Notes: generated by a model not told the origin, from the letters alone. A DNA stretch of 64,000 nt from Acidobacteriaceae bacterium UBA1307 (GCA_002307235.1 DBTV01000036.1:44474-108473); one strand, 5' to 3'; counted from the first letter of the stretch, positions 50,881-62,000 are shown. Program-made: numbers and translations.

Positions 50881-50956
50881 AGCAACCGCAGATCCCTCGG
50901 CTCACCACCCCCAGGCTGATGAAAACGCCTGGGGCCCCGTTCGCTCGGGATGACAG
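50881..50956 (+). repeat. Dispersed hairpin repeat family R1, copy 5
   Basis: CAACCGCAGATCCCTCGG, CCCCAGGCTGATGAAAACG with its partner, and TTCGCTCGGGATGACAGG. It lies in the 306-base gap 50745-51050 between the FUSC gene start and the purH end; the rest is an R4 run and the purH terminator. Confidence 0.75.
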
Positions 50957-50979
50957 GGCGCGGGGGAAATGGGAGAGAA

Positions 50980-51010
50980 CAACGCCGCATCCGAAAAGGA
51001 TGCGGCGTTG
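50980..51010. terminator. Hairpin after purH
   Basis: CAACGCCGCATCC-GAAAA-GGATGCGGCGTTG, a perfect 13-bp stem 40 bases beyond the purH stop codon on the minus strand. The U-tract after it is poor. Confidence 0.7.
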
Positions 51011-51050
51011 CTGTTTGCCGGGGTGCGCGCGTTGAGGTGCGCGCTGCATT

Positions 51051-52631
<1,581 letters not shown>

Positions 52632-52828
52632 GAAAAGACTCCTTTGAGAAAGATGCCGCCGGCGGAACCGGTCGACAGGTGTGTTTTGAGGGGAAAGAAC
52701 CAAAGACCAGAGTACAACCTTGGGGCGGGCGGAATTCCATAGCCTGAACCGGGTGGTGTGCCAAAAGCAGGCAATGGATGCGACGGCGGTCACCGGAACG
52801 GGGCGAAGAAATGCAGTAGAGTGATGAT

Positions 52829-53707
52829 ATGGAAGGTCCTTCCCCAATGAATGATCCGGAGATTTTGCCTCCGGACCCGGCGCAGAGGCCCGCCGCGCAG
52901 ATGCCTTCTTACGCATACGCACCGCCGCCGCCGAGCTATGAGCCGCCGGTGCGCAAGCCGAAGCCGAGCTGGATGGTGTCGCCGGCGACGCATTTTTTGA
53001 TTGCGGTCAATTGCATTGTCTTTTTGGCGATGCTGGCCGGGCGGGTGAGCCTGTTTAACCCGGCGCCGGAGGATCTGCTGCACTGGGGCGCGAACAACGC
53101 CGGTGCGGTGCTGTTTTTTGGCGACTGGTGGCGGATTGTGACCGCGATGTTTGTGCACGTGGGGCTTTTGCACCTGGCGACGAACATGTGGTGCCTGTGG
53201 AATCTGGGCCTGCTGGCCGAGCCGCTGCTGGGTTCGGTGGGCGTGGTGGCGGCCTACATTCTGTCGGGCGCGGCGGGCAACCTGCTGTCGACCTTTGTGA
53301 GCCAGTGGATGTACAGGCCGGATGCGAGCGAGGGGATGGTGCTGTTTGGTCCGGTGGGCGCGGGCGCTTCGGGCGCGGTCTTTGGGCTGGCCGGGGTGCT
53401 GATCATTCTGCTCAAGTCGCCACTGCTGCCGATTCCGCCGCAGGAACTGAAGGGGCTGCGCAAGTCGGTGATTCTGTTTGCGGCGATCAATCTGGTGATC
53501 GGGCTGGGGACGATGTTTCCGGGCTCGGTGGTGCGGATCGACAACATGGCGCACCTGGGCGGCTTTGCCTGCGGGCTGATCTTCGCGCTGCCGCTGGTGC
53601 CACGGATCGGCGCGCCGCGCGGGCAGTTTTTGACGCGGAGAAGAATCGCGGTGGGCATGATGGTGCTGCTGGAGACGCTGTTCGGGTTCTATCTGGCGCA
53701 GTTTTGA
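52829..53707 (+). CDS. Rhomboid family intramembrane serine protease
   Basis: 292 residues. A Pro-rich cytoplasmic N-terminus (about 1-50) precedes six or seven membrane helices. The catalytic Ser lies in GAGASGAVFGLAG and the catalytic His in NMAHLGGFACGL; WWRIVTAMFVHVGLLHLATNMWCLW is the rhomboid L1/helix-2 signature with HxxxN. Substrates are unknown. ATG 52829 or ATG 52847 (after GGAAGG) could be the start. It is divergent from purH. Confidence 0.92.
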   Translation: MEGPSPMNDPEILPPDPAQRPAAQMPSYAYAPPPPSYEPPVRKPKPSWMVSPATHFLIAVNCIVFLAMLAGRVSLFNPAPEDLLHWGANNAGAVLFFGDWWRIVTAMFVHVGLLHLATNMWCLWNLGLLAEPLLGSVGVVAAYILSGAAGNLLSTFVSQWMYRPDASEGMVLFGPVGAGASGAVFGLAGVLIILLKSPLLPIPPQELKGLRKSVILFAAINLVIGLGTMFPGSVVRIDNMAHLGGFACGLIFALPLVPRIGAPRGQFLTRRRIAVGMMVLLETLFGFYLAQF

Positions 53708-53714
53708 AAAAGGC

Positions 53715-53760
53715 AGGGACCAGGGACTAGAGACTGAGGGACTAGGAATCGAGGGATCTG
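53715..53760. repeat. Heptamer repeat (R4) after the rhomboid gene
   Basis: AGGGACCAGGGACTAGAGAC and further GGGACTA words begin seven bases after the stop codon, in the same orientation relative to the gene as the other 3'-end runs. It is followed by a terminator at 53785. Confidence 0.7.
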
Positions 53761-53784
53761 GGAACAGTGAAGCGTGAAGGACAT

Positions 53785-53816
53785 AAAAATCCCCACCATG
53801 GCGGTGGGGATTTTTT
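53785..53816. terminator. Bidirectional intrinsic terminator
   Basis: AAAAATCCCCACC-ATGGC-GGTGGGGATTTTTT with A/T runs on both sides, between the convergent rhomboid and queD genes. Confidence 0.9.
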
Positions 53817-53847
53817 GTGGGAGACAGAGACGAACTTATGCGGGGAG

Positions 53848-54204
53848 TTACGCGCCGGTATAAATGCAGCCGCTGGTGCAGGTCTCTTCGACCACGACCT
53901 TGCTCAACAGTGCGAGCTTGGGCTTCAGGTGGTCCCAGATCCAGCGGGCGAGATTTTCGCTGGTGGGATTTTCGAGGCCTTCAACCTCGTTCAGGCAGCG
54001 GTGATCGAGCTTGTCTTCGAGAATCTTGAAGGCCGACTTGACCTCGGCGAAATCCTCGACCCAGCCCATGCGCGCATCGACCGGGCCGGTGAGATGTAAC
54101 TCGATGTGGAAGCTATGCCCATGCAGCCGTCCGCACTTATGCCCCTCGGGCACGTTGGGCAGCCAATGCGCCGCTTCCACCGAAAACTTTTTGTAAATCT
54201 CCAT
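53848..54204 (-). CDS. queD: 6-carboxy-5,6,7,8-tetrahydropterin synthase
   Basis: 118-residue QueD/6-pyruvoyl-tetrahydropterin synthase homologue, second step of queuosine precursor synthesis. It shows KKFSVEAAHWLP (zinc His), GHKCGRLHGHSFHIEL (catalytic Cys and two zinc His), GWVEDFAEVK, LDHRCLNEV and PTSENLARWIW before the VEETCTSGC end. It is followed upstream on the same strand by queE and queC, forming a 7-deazaguanine cluster. AGGAAAAGAG precedes ATG 54204. Confidence 0.94.
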   Translation of the reverse strand: MEIYKKFSVEAAHWLPNVPEGHKCGRLHGHSFHIELHLTGPVDARMGWVEDFAEVKSAFKILEDKLDHRCLNEVEGLENPTSENLARWIWDHLKPKLALLSKVVVEETCTSGCIYTGA

Positions 54205-54254
54205 TGCTTCTCTTTTCCTGATTTGTTTGAAACTCTTCGCGGCGACTTAGAGAA

Positions 54255-54893
54255 TTATGCGATGCCGACGATTTTGTGGGTCTGCAAACTGAGTCGCCAC
54301 TGCGGGTGCTCCATGCAATAGCGCACGGCGGCGGCGGTGTTGGCCGCGCGCTCGGTTCCGTCCATCGGCTGCAGGAAGAAATGCTTGAACGCGAGAGCCG
54401 CGAATTTTTCCGGGCCGAAGTCGCTCTGCGGATAGACGAGCTTTAACTCGCTGCCGGTGCGCTGTTTAAGCTCCGTACCCGCCTTGGGACTGACGCAGAT
54501 CCAGTCAAGCCCTGCGGGGGCAGGGACGGTTCCGTTGGTTTCAACGGCGATGGAAAAACCGCGCGCGTGCAGGGCGGCGATGGCCTCGGCGTCGAGTTGC
54601 AGCAGCGGTTCGCCGCCGGTGCAGACGACATATTTTTTGTCAACCGCCTGGCCCGCGGGCCATTGTGCATCGACGGCTGCGGCGAGCTCTTCGGCTGAAG
54701 GAAAGCGGCTGCCGCCGGGGCCATTGGTGCCGACAAAGTCGGTATCGCAGAAGCGGCAGGTTGCCGTCGCACGATCCTCGTCTTTGCCCGACCACAAGTT
54801 ACAGCCCGAGAAGCGACAGAAGACCGCCGCGCGGCCCGACTGCGCGCCTTCGCCCTGCAACGTATAAAAGATTTCCTTGACTGAGTAACTCAT
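54255..54893 (-). CDS. queE: 7-carboxy-7-deazaguanine synthase
   Basis: 212-residue radical-SAM enzyme. The N-terminus KEIFYTLQGEGAQSGRAAVFCRFSGCNLW leads to the cluster cysteines: C-x14-C-x2-C, with the last two in ATCRFCDTDF. VVCTGGEPLLQLD is the GGEP motif and IAVETNGTVPAP the SAM and substrate region. It sits between queD and queC on the same strand; the gap to queD is 50 bases. The atypical long loop between cluster cysteines is normal for some QueE groups. Confidence 0.94.
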   Translation of the reverse strand: MSYSVKEIFYTLQGEGAQSGRAAVFCRFSGCNLWSGKDEDRATATCRFCDTDFVGTNGPGGSRFPSAEELAAAVDAQWPAGQAVDKKYVVCTGGEPLLQLDAEAIAALHARGFSIAVETNGTVPAPAGLDWICVSPKAGTELKQRTGSELKLVYPQSDFGPEKFAALAFKHFFLQPMDGTERAANTAAAVRYCMEHPQWRLSLQTHKIVGIA

Positions 54894-54905
54894 GCTTTTC
54901 GGTTG

Positions 54906-55092
54906 CAGCTTCTAGCTACGAGCTCATCGCTCTTTGATTAGGCTTACAGCCTGCAGGGGCTAAAGCCCGTGTCCTGTTGAACTGCGTGCGGCACGACGGA
55001 AGTCGTGCCCTTTCAAAACCTCGCCGAAGGCAGAGGTCCCTACGCTGGCATCTCCCTCGATGAAAAGCTACAAGCTAGCGGCTAAAGGCTGC
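54906..55092. repeat. AGCTA-rich (R5) and paired-hairpin (R3) repeats between queE and queC
   Basis: AGCTTCTAGCTACGAGCTC lies at 54907-54925, right before the queE start. The R3 unit at 54955-55020 has GGGGCTAAAGCCC and GGCACGACGGAAGTCGTGCC hairpins. AAGCTACAAGCTAGCGGCTA begins at 55065 and contains the queC stop codon (complement of 55082-55084). The 188-base gap is thus almost entirely repeat. Confidence 0.7.
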
Positions 55093-55804
55093 TGTTCTGG
55101 TACTCCAGTGGATCGCTGATTCCGTTTTCGTGAAAGCCCTTTTGGCGCAACTGGCAGGAGTCGCACTGGCCGCAGGGTTTGCCGTCGGGCGCCGGGTCGT
55201 AGCAACTGCTGGTGAGCCCGTAATTGACGCCGAGCTTCAGGCCCTCTTCGATGATGCGGGCCTTCGACCACTGCATGAGCGGCGCATGAATCTTGAGATG
55301 CTGCTTGCCTTCGACGCCGGCCTTGGTGGCGAGATTGGCCATGGTTTCGTAGGCCGCGATGAACTCCGGCCGGCAATCGGGATAGCCGCTGTAATCGAGC
55401 GCGTTGACGCCGATGAAGACGTCGCTTGAGCCGAGCACCTCGGCCCAGGCCAGCGCAAAGGAGAGGAAGATGGTGTTGCGCGCGGGCACATAGGTGACCG
55501 GGATGCCGTGGCCCATCTGCTCGACGTCGCGTCCCTTCGGGACGGCGATGTCATCGGTGAGGGCCGAGCCGCCGAAGACGCGCAGATCGATCTGCGCAAT
55601 GCGATGCTCGCGTGCGCCGCCTTGTTTGGCGACGCGTGCTGCGGCTTCGAGCTCCCAGACATGGCGCTGCCCGTAGCGAAACGAGAGCGCGTAGGCATCG
55701 TAGCCCTTGCTGCGCGCAATCGCCAGCACCGTTGCCGAGTCCAGGCCGCCGCTGAGCAGCACGACAGCCTTTTTGCCCTTGCCTTCCAACTCCACTTCGT
55801 TCAT
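55082..55804 (-). CDS. queC: 7-cyano-7-deazaguanine synthase
   Basis: 240-residue ATP-dependent enzyme making preQ0. The PP-loop AVVLLSGGLDSATVLAIA is near the start, followed by LSFRYGQRHVWELEAA, VTYVPARNTIFLSFALAWAE, IGVNALDYSGYPDCRPEF and the zinc site GLTSSCYDPAPDGKPCGQCDSCQLR (four Cys). AAGGAAG precedes ATG 55804; an upstream frame through repeat sequence is rejected. queF and tgt are not in the window, so the end product (queuosine or a 7-deazaguanine DNA modification) is not fixed. Confidence 0.95.
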   Translation of the reverse strand: MNEVELEGKGKKAVVLLSGGLDSATVLAIARSKGYDAYALSFRYGQRHVWELEAAARVAKQGGAREHRIAQIDLRVFGGSALTDDIAVPKGRDVEQMGHGIPVTYVPARNTIFLSFALAWAEVLGSSDVFIGVNALDYSGYPDCRPEFIAAYETMANLATKAGVEGKQHLKIHAPLMQWSKARIIEEGLKLGVNYGLTSSCYDPAPDGKPCGQCDSCQLRQKGFHENGISDPLEYQNSSL

Positions 55805-55827
55805 CTTCCTTCTTCTTTCAGGTTTTC

Positions 55828-55898
55828 CAGGGGCTAAAGCCCCCCTGTCTTTACTGGAGCTTTGCGGCACGGCTGAAGCCGTGCCCTTGCAAAACTTC
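55828..55898. repeat. Paired-hairpin repeat (R3), copy near queC
   Basis: GGGGCTAAAGCCCCC (55830-55844) and GGCACGGCTGAAGCCGTGCC (55866-55885), ending TTGCAAAACTTC. A partial second tail (GCCGTGCCCTTGCAAAACTTC region) recurs at 55950-55970. Confidence 0.75.
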
Positions 55899-55937
55899 AA
55901 CCGATGCAGCGGCTCTCTAACGTTGCATCGGTTGAAG
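55895..55937. terminator. Hairpin between kdsC-like gene and queC
   Basis: CTTCAACCGATGCA (55895-55908) pairs perfectly with TGCATCGGTTGAAG (55924-55937) around a 15-base loop. It lies about 107 bases beyond the KdsC-like stop codon on the minus strand and may end or process that transcript. Confidence 0.5.
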
Positions 55938-56043
55938 TGGCAACCAAGAGCCGTGCCCTTGCAAAACTTCGGTTTGCAGAGGGGCGCTTTCGCTACTGCC
56001 ACGTCTTCTGCAGCGTGTGCGTTTGTGCCCTTGCACAACGCGA

Positions 56044-56664
56044 CTAACTCAGGTCGCCGCCCTTGCCGATGTCCATCGACGCGGGAATGGGATTGTCTTC
56101 GTCGATGTAGGCTTCGATGCTTTTTTCAAGCAGGCCCTGCGCCTTCAGAATGAATTCGACCGCATCGCGCGCGCCACCGTCGCCGCCCTTGTGGGGGGTG
56201 ATGTAGTGGGCCTCGGTCTTCACCTGTTCACGAGCATTGGCCACAGCGATGGCGAAACCGCAAACGCGCATCACCGGAAGATCGATCACGTCGTCGCCGA
56301 CGTAGGCAATCTGCTCGAGCGTGACGCCCTCTTTTTCCATGATCTCGCGCACGGCCTTCATCTTGTGGGAGAAGCCCTGATAGACGAATTCGAGCTTGAG
56401 GTCACGGGCGCGCAAGGCCACGGTTTCTGAGATGCGCTTGGTGATGATGCCGCACTTGAGGCCTGCGATGCGCGCGAGCGAAATCGCGGTGCCATCGTGC
56501 GCGTTGTAGCCTTTGGCCTCGACCATGCGGCTTTCCACCTTGCCGCCCTCGGAGACCGGCACGGGAATAATCCAGATGCCGCCGTCGGTCCAAACGCCAT
56601 CGACGTCGAAAAGGATGATCTTGATATTGCGAGCGCGGCTATGCGCGGAGGTCGACACTGTCAT
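56044..56664 (-). CDS. KdsC-like HAD phosphatase
   Basis: 206-residue C0-type HAD phosphatase. ILFDVDGVWTDGGI is the nucleophile motif with the TDG extension typical of KdsC, NAHDGTAISLARIAGLKCGIITKR contains motif II, YQGFSHKMKAV the lysine and YVGDDVIDLPVM the acidic motif. KdsC removes phosphate from KDO 8-phosphate in lipopolysaccharide core synthesis; related enzymes act on sialic-type sugars, so the substrate is likely but unproven. It is upstream of queC on the same strand with a repeat-filled gap. Confidence 0.85.
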   Translation of the reverse strand: MTVSTSAHSRARNIKIILFDVDGVWTDGGIWIIPVPVSEGGKVESRMVEAKGYNAHDGTAISLARIAGLKCGIITKRISETVALRARDLKLEFVYQGFSHKMKAVREIMEKEGVTLEQIAYVGDDVIDLPVMRVCGFAIAVANAREQVKTEAHYITPHKGGDGGARDAVEFILKAQGLLEKSIEAYIDEDNPIPASMDIGKGGDLS

Positions 56665-56706
56665 GGTTCTATTTTACCGACAGTGCCGCCTCCGCGCGGA
56701 AATCTT

Positions 56707-58794
56707 CTATTTTGCCGGGGGCGCGGTGGGCGTTTCTGCCGGCGGCTTGACCGGATCGCGCACCAGCACGGCGAAGCGCGGGAAGGTGAAGCTGCCGGCC
56801 GCATCGTCGATCACGTTGACCTGGCAGGTGTACTGGCCGGGCTTGAGCGCGTCGAGCGGCACATCGAGTTCGATGGCCACGGCGTCGCGCCCGAGTACGT
56901 TGGTTTGTTTGGCCTCGACGAGCGGCGTCTCGAAGACCTTGACGCCGTTCTGGATCAGCTCCAGGCTGCTCAACAGACGCACTTGCTCGCCGGGGGTTTT
57001 TGACCGGGCGGGATCGTAGACCTCGTAGAGCAGATACATGTGCTGATCGCGGCGGAAGACGTGGCTGATGTTGGGCACATACTCCTGGCCTTCGCGCACG
57101 AGAGGCGTCAGCTTTTTGCTGGGCTGGCGGGCGTTCGAGAGCAGGATCGAGCTTATCTTGAGCGGAGCCTTCTTCATCTCGGGCAGTGTGATGTCGGCCT
57201 CGAAGGAGCCCATCTGTCCGGTCTGATTTTCGCGCACCACAAACTTCAGGTGATATGTGCCTGCGGGCAAATTGAAGCTGGTCGTGTACTGAATATTTTT
57301 TTGCCGTGCATTCAGGCCCGCATCCAGATTGAGCTTGACCGTCTCGCGTGCGCGGCCAATTTGGCGCTTCACCTCATCGAGCACGCCGCCAACAATGTCG
57401 AGCGTTGCCTTGTCCTTGTCGCCGCCCTTGACGAAGGGAATCTGCGATCCGGGCACGATGAGCGAGACGGGCACAAAGTAGCGGCCGTTGTCTTCGCGGA
57501 AGTAGAACGCATCCATGTAGAGGGCCATGTCGGTTGCGGGAAGATCGCTCGCCATCTGCTCTTCAAGCTGCTGCTCGCGATCTTCGCGGCCCGCGTGCTG
57601 GAAGTCGGCCGGCGCGTAGTAGCCGGGGCGATATTCGAGCTTGACGCCGGGGCGGGTCACGGTGATCTTGAGCTTGCGATATTTGCCGTCGCGCAACGGA
57701 TTCGCGGAGTGGAAGCCCACGGCGTAATAGGCCGATGTGTCCTTTTGCACCTGCGCAAAGGCGGGCGCGAAATCGTTGGAATCGAAGAAGGCCTTGCCGC
57801 CGGTGTCTTTTGAGAGCGTGGCCATGACCTCTTGCGAGGCGAAGTTGGCATTCATGTTGTTCTGCAGCGCGCCGCCATTCATGCCGCCGGAGCCGCGCAT
57901 GCTGCCGGATGAGGCGTCGCCGAGCGGCCCGATTGCCTGCAGCCCGCGCGTGTCCACGCTGTAGATGGCGAGATTCGAGCGCACCGCCGCGTTGATGGCC
58001 GCGCGCAGCGAGGCCTGATTCTCAATGCCGTCGCGTGCGATGCCGCCGGAAAAATAAAGCAGTGATTTTTTCTCGTTGATTTTTTCGAGGGACTTGGCGA
58101 TGGAGCGCAGGGCGAAGAGTTCGCGATCGGTGTTCAGATCGTTGTATTCGCTCTCGTCGGCGGTGTAGCTGGTGGTGTCCTCGGCCTGATTCGTATTGGT
58201 GGTGGCGCCCGCGGCAAAGCCGTCGGCCTGCGTGTCGTTGTAGGCGCCCACCTCATAGATCAGCATGTCCCTGTTGGCGGTAAAATCCTGGTCGACCTTG
58301 AGCGTGTCGCCGAGGGAAACGAGCGCCACGAGGTCGGCGGGCTGCATCCTGGTTTTCAAAAAAGATTTGGCCGCATCCACGGCGCGGTCCAGATCTTCGG
58401 GCTGCATGGAGGTCAGGTCGAAGAACAGGACGATGAGCCGGTGATTGCGCAGATCCTCAGGCCTGGCGACGACGGCCTTGCCGCCGCTGACGCCCGAGGC
58501 CAGCCCGCTGATGGCCGCCTCCTTCAAGGGCGCGGACCTCTCCACGCTCTCGAAGTCGAAGGTCGCAATGTGCTGCTCCTTGCCGTTTTCCCAGATGCGA
58601 AACTCGTTGGTCTTGAGGTCGCGCACGAGTTCGCCGTTTTTGTCGCGCGCCACGACGTTGGTCAGCACCAGTTCGCCGTTGACCTTGAGCACGAGCCCGC
58701 TCTCCGGAACATCGCTCTGCGCCCATGCGCCCGGTGCCAGCATGAATGCCGAAAGCGCTACCGCCCACCCGATTTTTCGCACGACCTTGACCAT
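56707..58794 (-). CDS. VWFA-related secreted protein, large acidobacterial form
   Basis: 695 residues with a signal peptide (WAVALSAFMLAPGAWA). An N-terminal Ig-like segment (LVLTNVVARDKNGELVRDLKTNEFRIWENGKEQ) precedes the VWFA domain, whose MIDAS-like motif LFFDLTSM varies from DxSxS. A later linker is rich in Gly, Asn and Ser (GSMRGSGGMNGG). The GYYAPADF end of the VWFA-related domain is followed by about 290 beta-rich residues and a Pro-rich tail. It is typical of acidobacterial VWFA-related proteins. Role unknown; perhaps cell-surface binding. Confidence 0.87.
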   Translation of the reverse strand: MVKVVRKIGWAVALSAFMLAPGAWAQSDVPESGLVLKVNGELVLTNVVARDKNGELVRDLKTNEFRIWENGKEQHIATFDFESVERSAPLKEAAISGLASGVSGGKAVVARPEDLRNHRLIVLFFDLTSMQPEDLDRAVDAAKSFLKTRMQPADLVALVSLGDTLKVDQDFTANRDMLIYEVGAYNDTQADGFAAGATTNTNQAEDTTSYTADESEYNDLNTDRELFALRSIAKSLEKINEKKSLLYFSGGIARDGIENQASLRAAINAAVRSNLAIYSVDTRGLQAIGPLGDASSGSMRGSGGMNGGALQNNMNANFASQEVMATLSKDTGGKAFFDSNDFAPAFAQVQKDTSAYYAVGFHSANPLRDGKYRKLKITVTRPGVKLEYRPGYYAPADFQHAGREDREQQLEEQMASDLPATDMALYMDAFYFREDNGRYFVPVSLIVPGSQIPFVKGGDKDKATLDIVGGVLDEVKRQIGRARETVKLNLDAGLNARQKNIQYTTSFNLPAGTYHLKFVVRENQTGQMGSFEADITLPEMKKAPLKISSILLSNARQPSKKLTPLVREGQEYVPNISHVFRRDQHMYLLYEVYDPARSKTPGEQVRLLSSLELIQNGVKVFETPLVEAKQTNVLGRDAVAIELDVPLDALKPGQYTCQVNVIDDAAGSFTFPRFAVLVRDPVKPPAETPTAPPAK

Positions 58795-58812
58795 TACGAG
58801 CCTCTCAGTGCA

Positions 58813-59064
58813 GCTTCTATCTGTTAGCTATTAGCCGTTAGCTTCTAGCTAAAAGCGATGGAACCTTGGAGGATGCATTCCCTCGGGGGCTAAAGCCCGC
58901 GTGGTTTTTGTCCTCTTTGCGGCACGGCTGAAGCCGTGCCCTTTCAAAACCTCGGTCGATGCAGTGGCCATCGAACGCGGCATCGTCCTCAGTGGAAAAC
59001 CAAGAGCTAGAAGCTAGAAGCTAACGGCTAATAGCTTCTAGCTAAGAGCTAACGGCTAACGGCT
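58813..59064. repeat. AGCTA-rich (R5) blocks flanking a paired hairpin (R3)
   Basis: The gap 58795-59068 consists of an R5 run (AGCTTCTATCTGTTAGCTA and onward, 58812-58852), an R3 unit (GGGGGCTAAAGCCC and GGCACGGCTGAAGCCGTGCC, 58884-58955) and a second longer R5 run (AAGAGCTAGAAGCTAGAAGC and onward, 59001-59064). The last run ends five bases before the TonB-receptor stop codon. Confidence 0.75.
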
Positions 59065-59068
59065 GTTT

Positions 59069-62000
59069 TTAAAACCGGAAGCGTGACTCGAACTGGAACG
59101 AGCGCATGGAGCCTGCCGAACTGACGCGTCCGAAGGTGGACGAGGCAACGTTCGTATCCACGCCCGAGTACTGCACGGTGTTGAAGACGTTGGTTGAGGT
59201 TGCGCGAAACTCCCAACTGCGGGTTGAGCCCATCGAGACGGTACGTGAGAGCGTCATGTTATTCGAGACCGTGCCGGGGCCGGGGATCGAATAGCGCGAG
59301 GCTGTGCCGAACTCGCCGGCCGGCGTGGTAAAGGCCGCGGTGTTGAACCATTTTTTCGCCGTGCCGCCACCGGCGGTGATCGACTGGCCCGCCACCCGGT
59401 CTGGGCGCTCGGTGCCCGCCGTGCCGCGCGCCACGTCCGTCACTGAGGCCTGATAACTCGGGGTCAGCGCCGTGCCTGTCGCGAACTGGAAGACGCCCGA
59501 GATCGAGAAGCCTTCGAGCAGACGCGCGAGCAGGCCGGAGGTGGCCCAGGTCTTGTCGGGGCCGAAGGGCAGTTGATAGAGATAATTTCCATTCACCGAG
59601 TGGCGCACGTCATAACTCGAGTTACTTTGTTCGGCGTTGAGATTTTGCCAGTTCTGCGCCGGTGAGGCGGCGTTGTCGATGGCGTGCGCATACTTGTAAA
59701 ACGCGCCCAGGGCGAGGCCCCCCGAGAGCCGCTTTTGCACGCTCAGCGTGCCGGCGTGAAAGTGTGCCGAGGCCGCGCCCATCGCATAGGTAAACGAGAC
59801 ATCGTTCGGATTCGTTTTTGCGCTGGCGGTTGTTGCCCACGGGGCAATCGTCGTGGCCTGATTGCTGCTCTTTGAGCCGTTGTAGCCCGCGTTCAACACC
59901 ATGGACCAGGGCAGCGTCTTCTGGAGATTGACATTCCACGCCTGCACATAGGGCAGCTTGTAATGCGGATCGACGCCGTAGTTGCCGACCGTGTCGGGTG
60001 AGCCAAAGCCCTTGGCCAAGGTCAGGCAAGTGGTGGAGGTGCCGCGCGCGCACGAGGAGCTTGATTGCAGATTGGTCTGCTGGTTCACGAAGCTCGCGTC
60101 ATTGGGCATGGGTTGATGCGCCATCAATTTGGCAAAGCTGCCGTACTGGCCCACCATGAAGTTGATGCCGTAGCCGGCGCGCACCACCGTTTGCGGAAGC
60201 CACGGCACCCGCCAGGCAAAGCCGAGTCGCGGCGACACGGCCTTGTGATTGGCAAAGACCAGCCCTGCGGGCAGCTTGCCGCTTGCAGTGCCCGTGCCAC
60301 CTGCCTGCACCTCGGTCACGCTGGTGAAGGCGCCGTCGGCATTGGTGTCGACCATGGCGAGGTGGCCGTTCTTTTCGGTGTAGGGCGCGAAGTACTCGTA
60401 GCGCAGGCCGTAGTTCAGCGTCAGTTGGGAGTTTACGCGCCAGTCGTCCATCGCGTAGCCGTCGAGCACGTTGTCGCGCAGATAGCTTTTGGCCGCGGAA
60501 ACATTGATCGTTGTCGACTGGGGCAGTCCCAGCAGAAAGTCGGCCACGGAGGAGCCCGTCGACGTGTCGCCGCTGGCGTTTTCTGTGAACAGGCCGGTGA
60601 AGGTGAAGGTGCCGGTGGCATTGGAGCCGCCGAGAACGTCGTTATGCACGCGACGGTAGTCACCGCCGAAGCGCATGTTGTGCTTGCCCGCGCGCCAGCT
60701 CACCGTATCGGAAACGGAGATGGTCTGCTGGGTCTGAAAGCTGGGTTGCTGTTCGCTGAGCCCCTGGAGCGAGCTGAGGGTCACGTTGGGCAGACCGTAG
60801 TTGAGCGCGCTGGTATGGAGCGCGGTGCCGGTAGAGCTGACGATACCGAATTCGGTTTCAATGTCCTGGCCGCCGGTAAAAAAGTTCGTGGCCTGCGAGT
60901 GTGTGCGATTCCAGTTGACGGTGAAGCTGTTGTTGATGCGGTGATAGCCAAGCGTGTAGCCGGCCGAAAGGGAGTTTGATTCCGACTGCGTTTTGCCGCC
61001 CAGCTCAGGGAAAATGTTGACGTTGTCGGCCGCCGAGCGGGTCCAGTTGTAGTTGAAGTTGACGCTCTGTCGCAGGCCCTGACTCTGCGTGCGCCGCGTA
61101 CTGAAGCCACGCCGGGTTTGCGTCGTTTTGCCCAGCGTGCGCATGTAGCGCGCTCCGAAGGCGGTCGTGTTGGTCTGCGCGGTCGTCATACGGTGATAGT
61201 TGTAGCTGTCGTCTCCGCTGAGGTTCGGCGCCGGAAAATAATTGAGCAGCGCCGTGGCCTGTGCGGCGATGGAGCCCTGCGGAATCACATTGGCCACGCC
61301 GTTGGTGACAAACTGCGCCAGCGTCGTGGGGTTGTAGATTTTGGCCAGTCCGCTGGCGGAAAAGTCGCCCGTGCGCTCGGCGAGGGTGGGCACCGTCGCA
61401 TAGTTGTCGCTCGGGGTCGAATTGCGTTGGCCGTTGAGCGAGAGAAAGATGGAGTCTTTGCCGCTGGGCTTGGTGAGGCCGGGAATGTAGGGCGCGCTCA
61501 TGAAGGTGATGCCGAATTTGTTGGTGCCCGAGGCCGGTTTGTCTTGCGATTGCCCGCTCAGGCTGAAGCTTTTGGCATCGAGCGCGGAGTTTGAGCCGGA
61601 CCAGAAGACGGAGCCGTGCGGCTGCGCGGCATTGAAGCTGCGGAAGTTGCCGCGCCCGCCCGGGCCGCCGCCCATCATGCCGCCGGGGCCGCCGAAGCCT
61701 CCGCCAAAGCCACCACCACCGCCGCCGCCGAAGAGCCCGCCGGGCTGTCCGCCGCCCATGGCGCGGGCCGCCTCCATCGCGTCGCGCATCCGGTCCATGT
61801 CCTGGCCGGCCATGGCGCTGACCCGCCCGGACTGTCCGCTGATGGCCACCGACTCGCTGCTGACGTCGGCCGAAGAGGCGGCCGAGGGCAGCTCCGCCGC
61901 CGTCTGCGTGCCGGCCTGTGCCTCGGTGTCGGCGCCGAGCGTGCTTTCAAGGCTCAGACTCTGGGCGCCACGGCCATTGAGGGTGCGCACGGCGGCCGGA

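Noticed and set aside
52632..52922. A 97-codon N-terminal extension of purH
   Set aside because: It has no similarity to the family, and GTG 52631 has an ideal ribosome binding site and starts right at the conserved domain.
54955..59064. Possible CRISPR array in the repeat-rich gaps
   Set aside because: Units are unequal in length and there are no regularly spaced unique spacers or cas genes; these are dispersed palindromic repeats.
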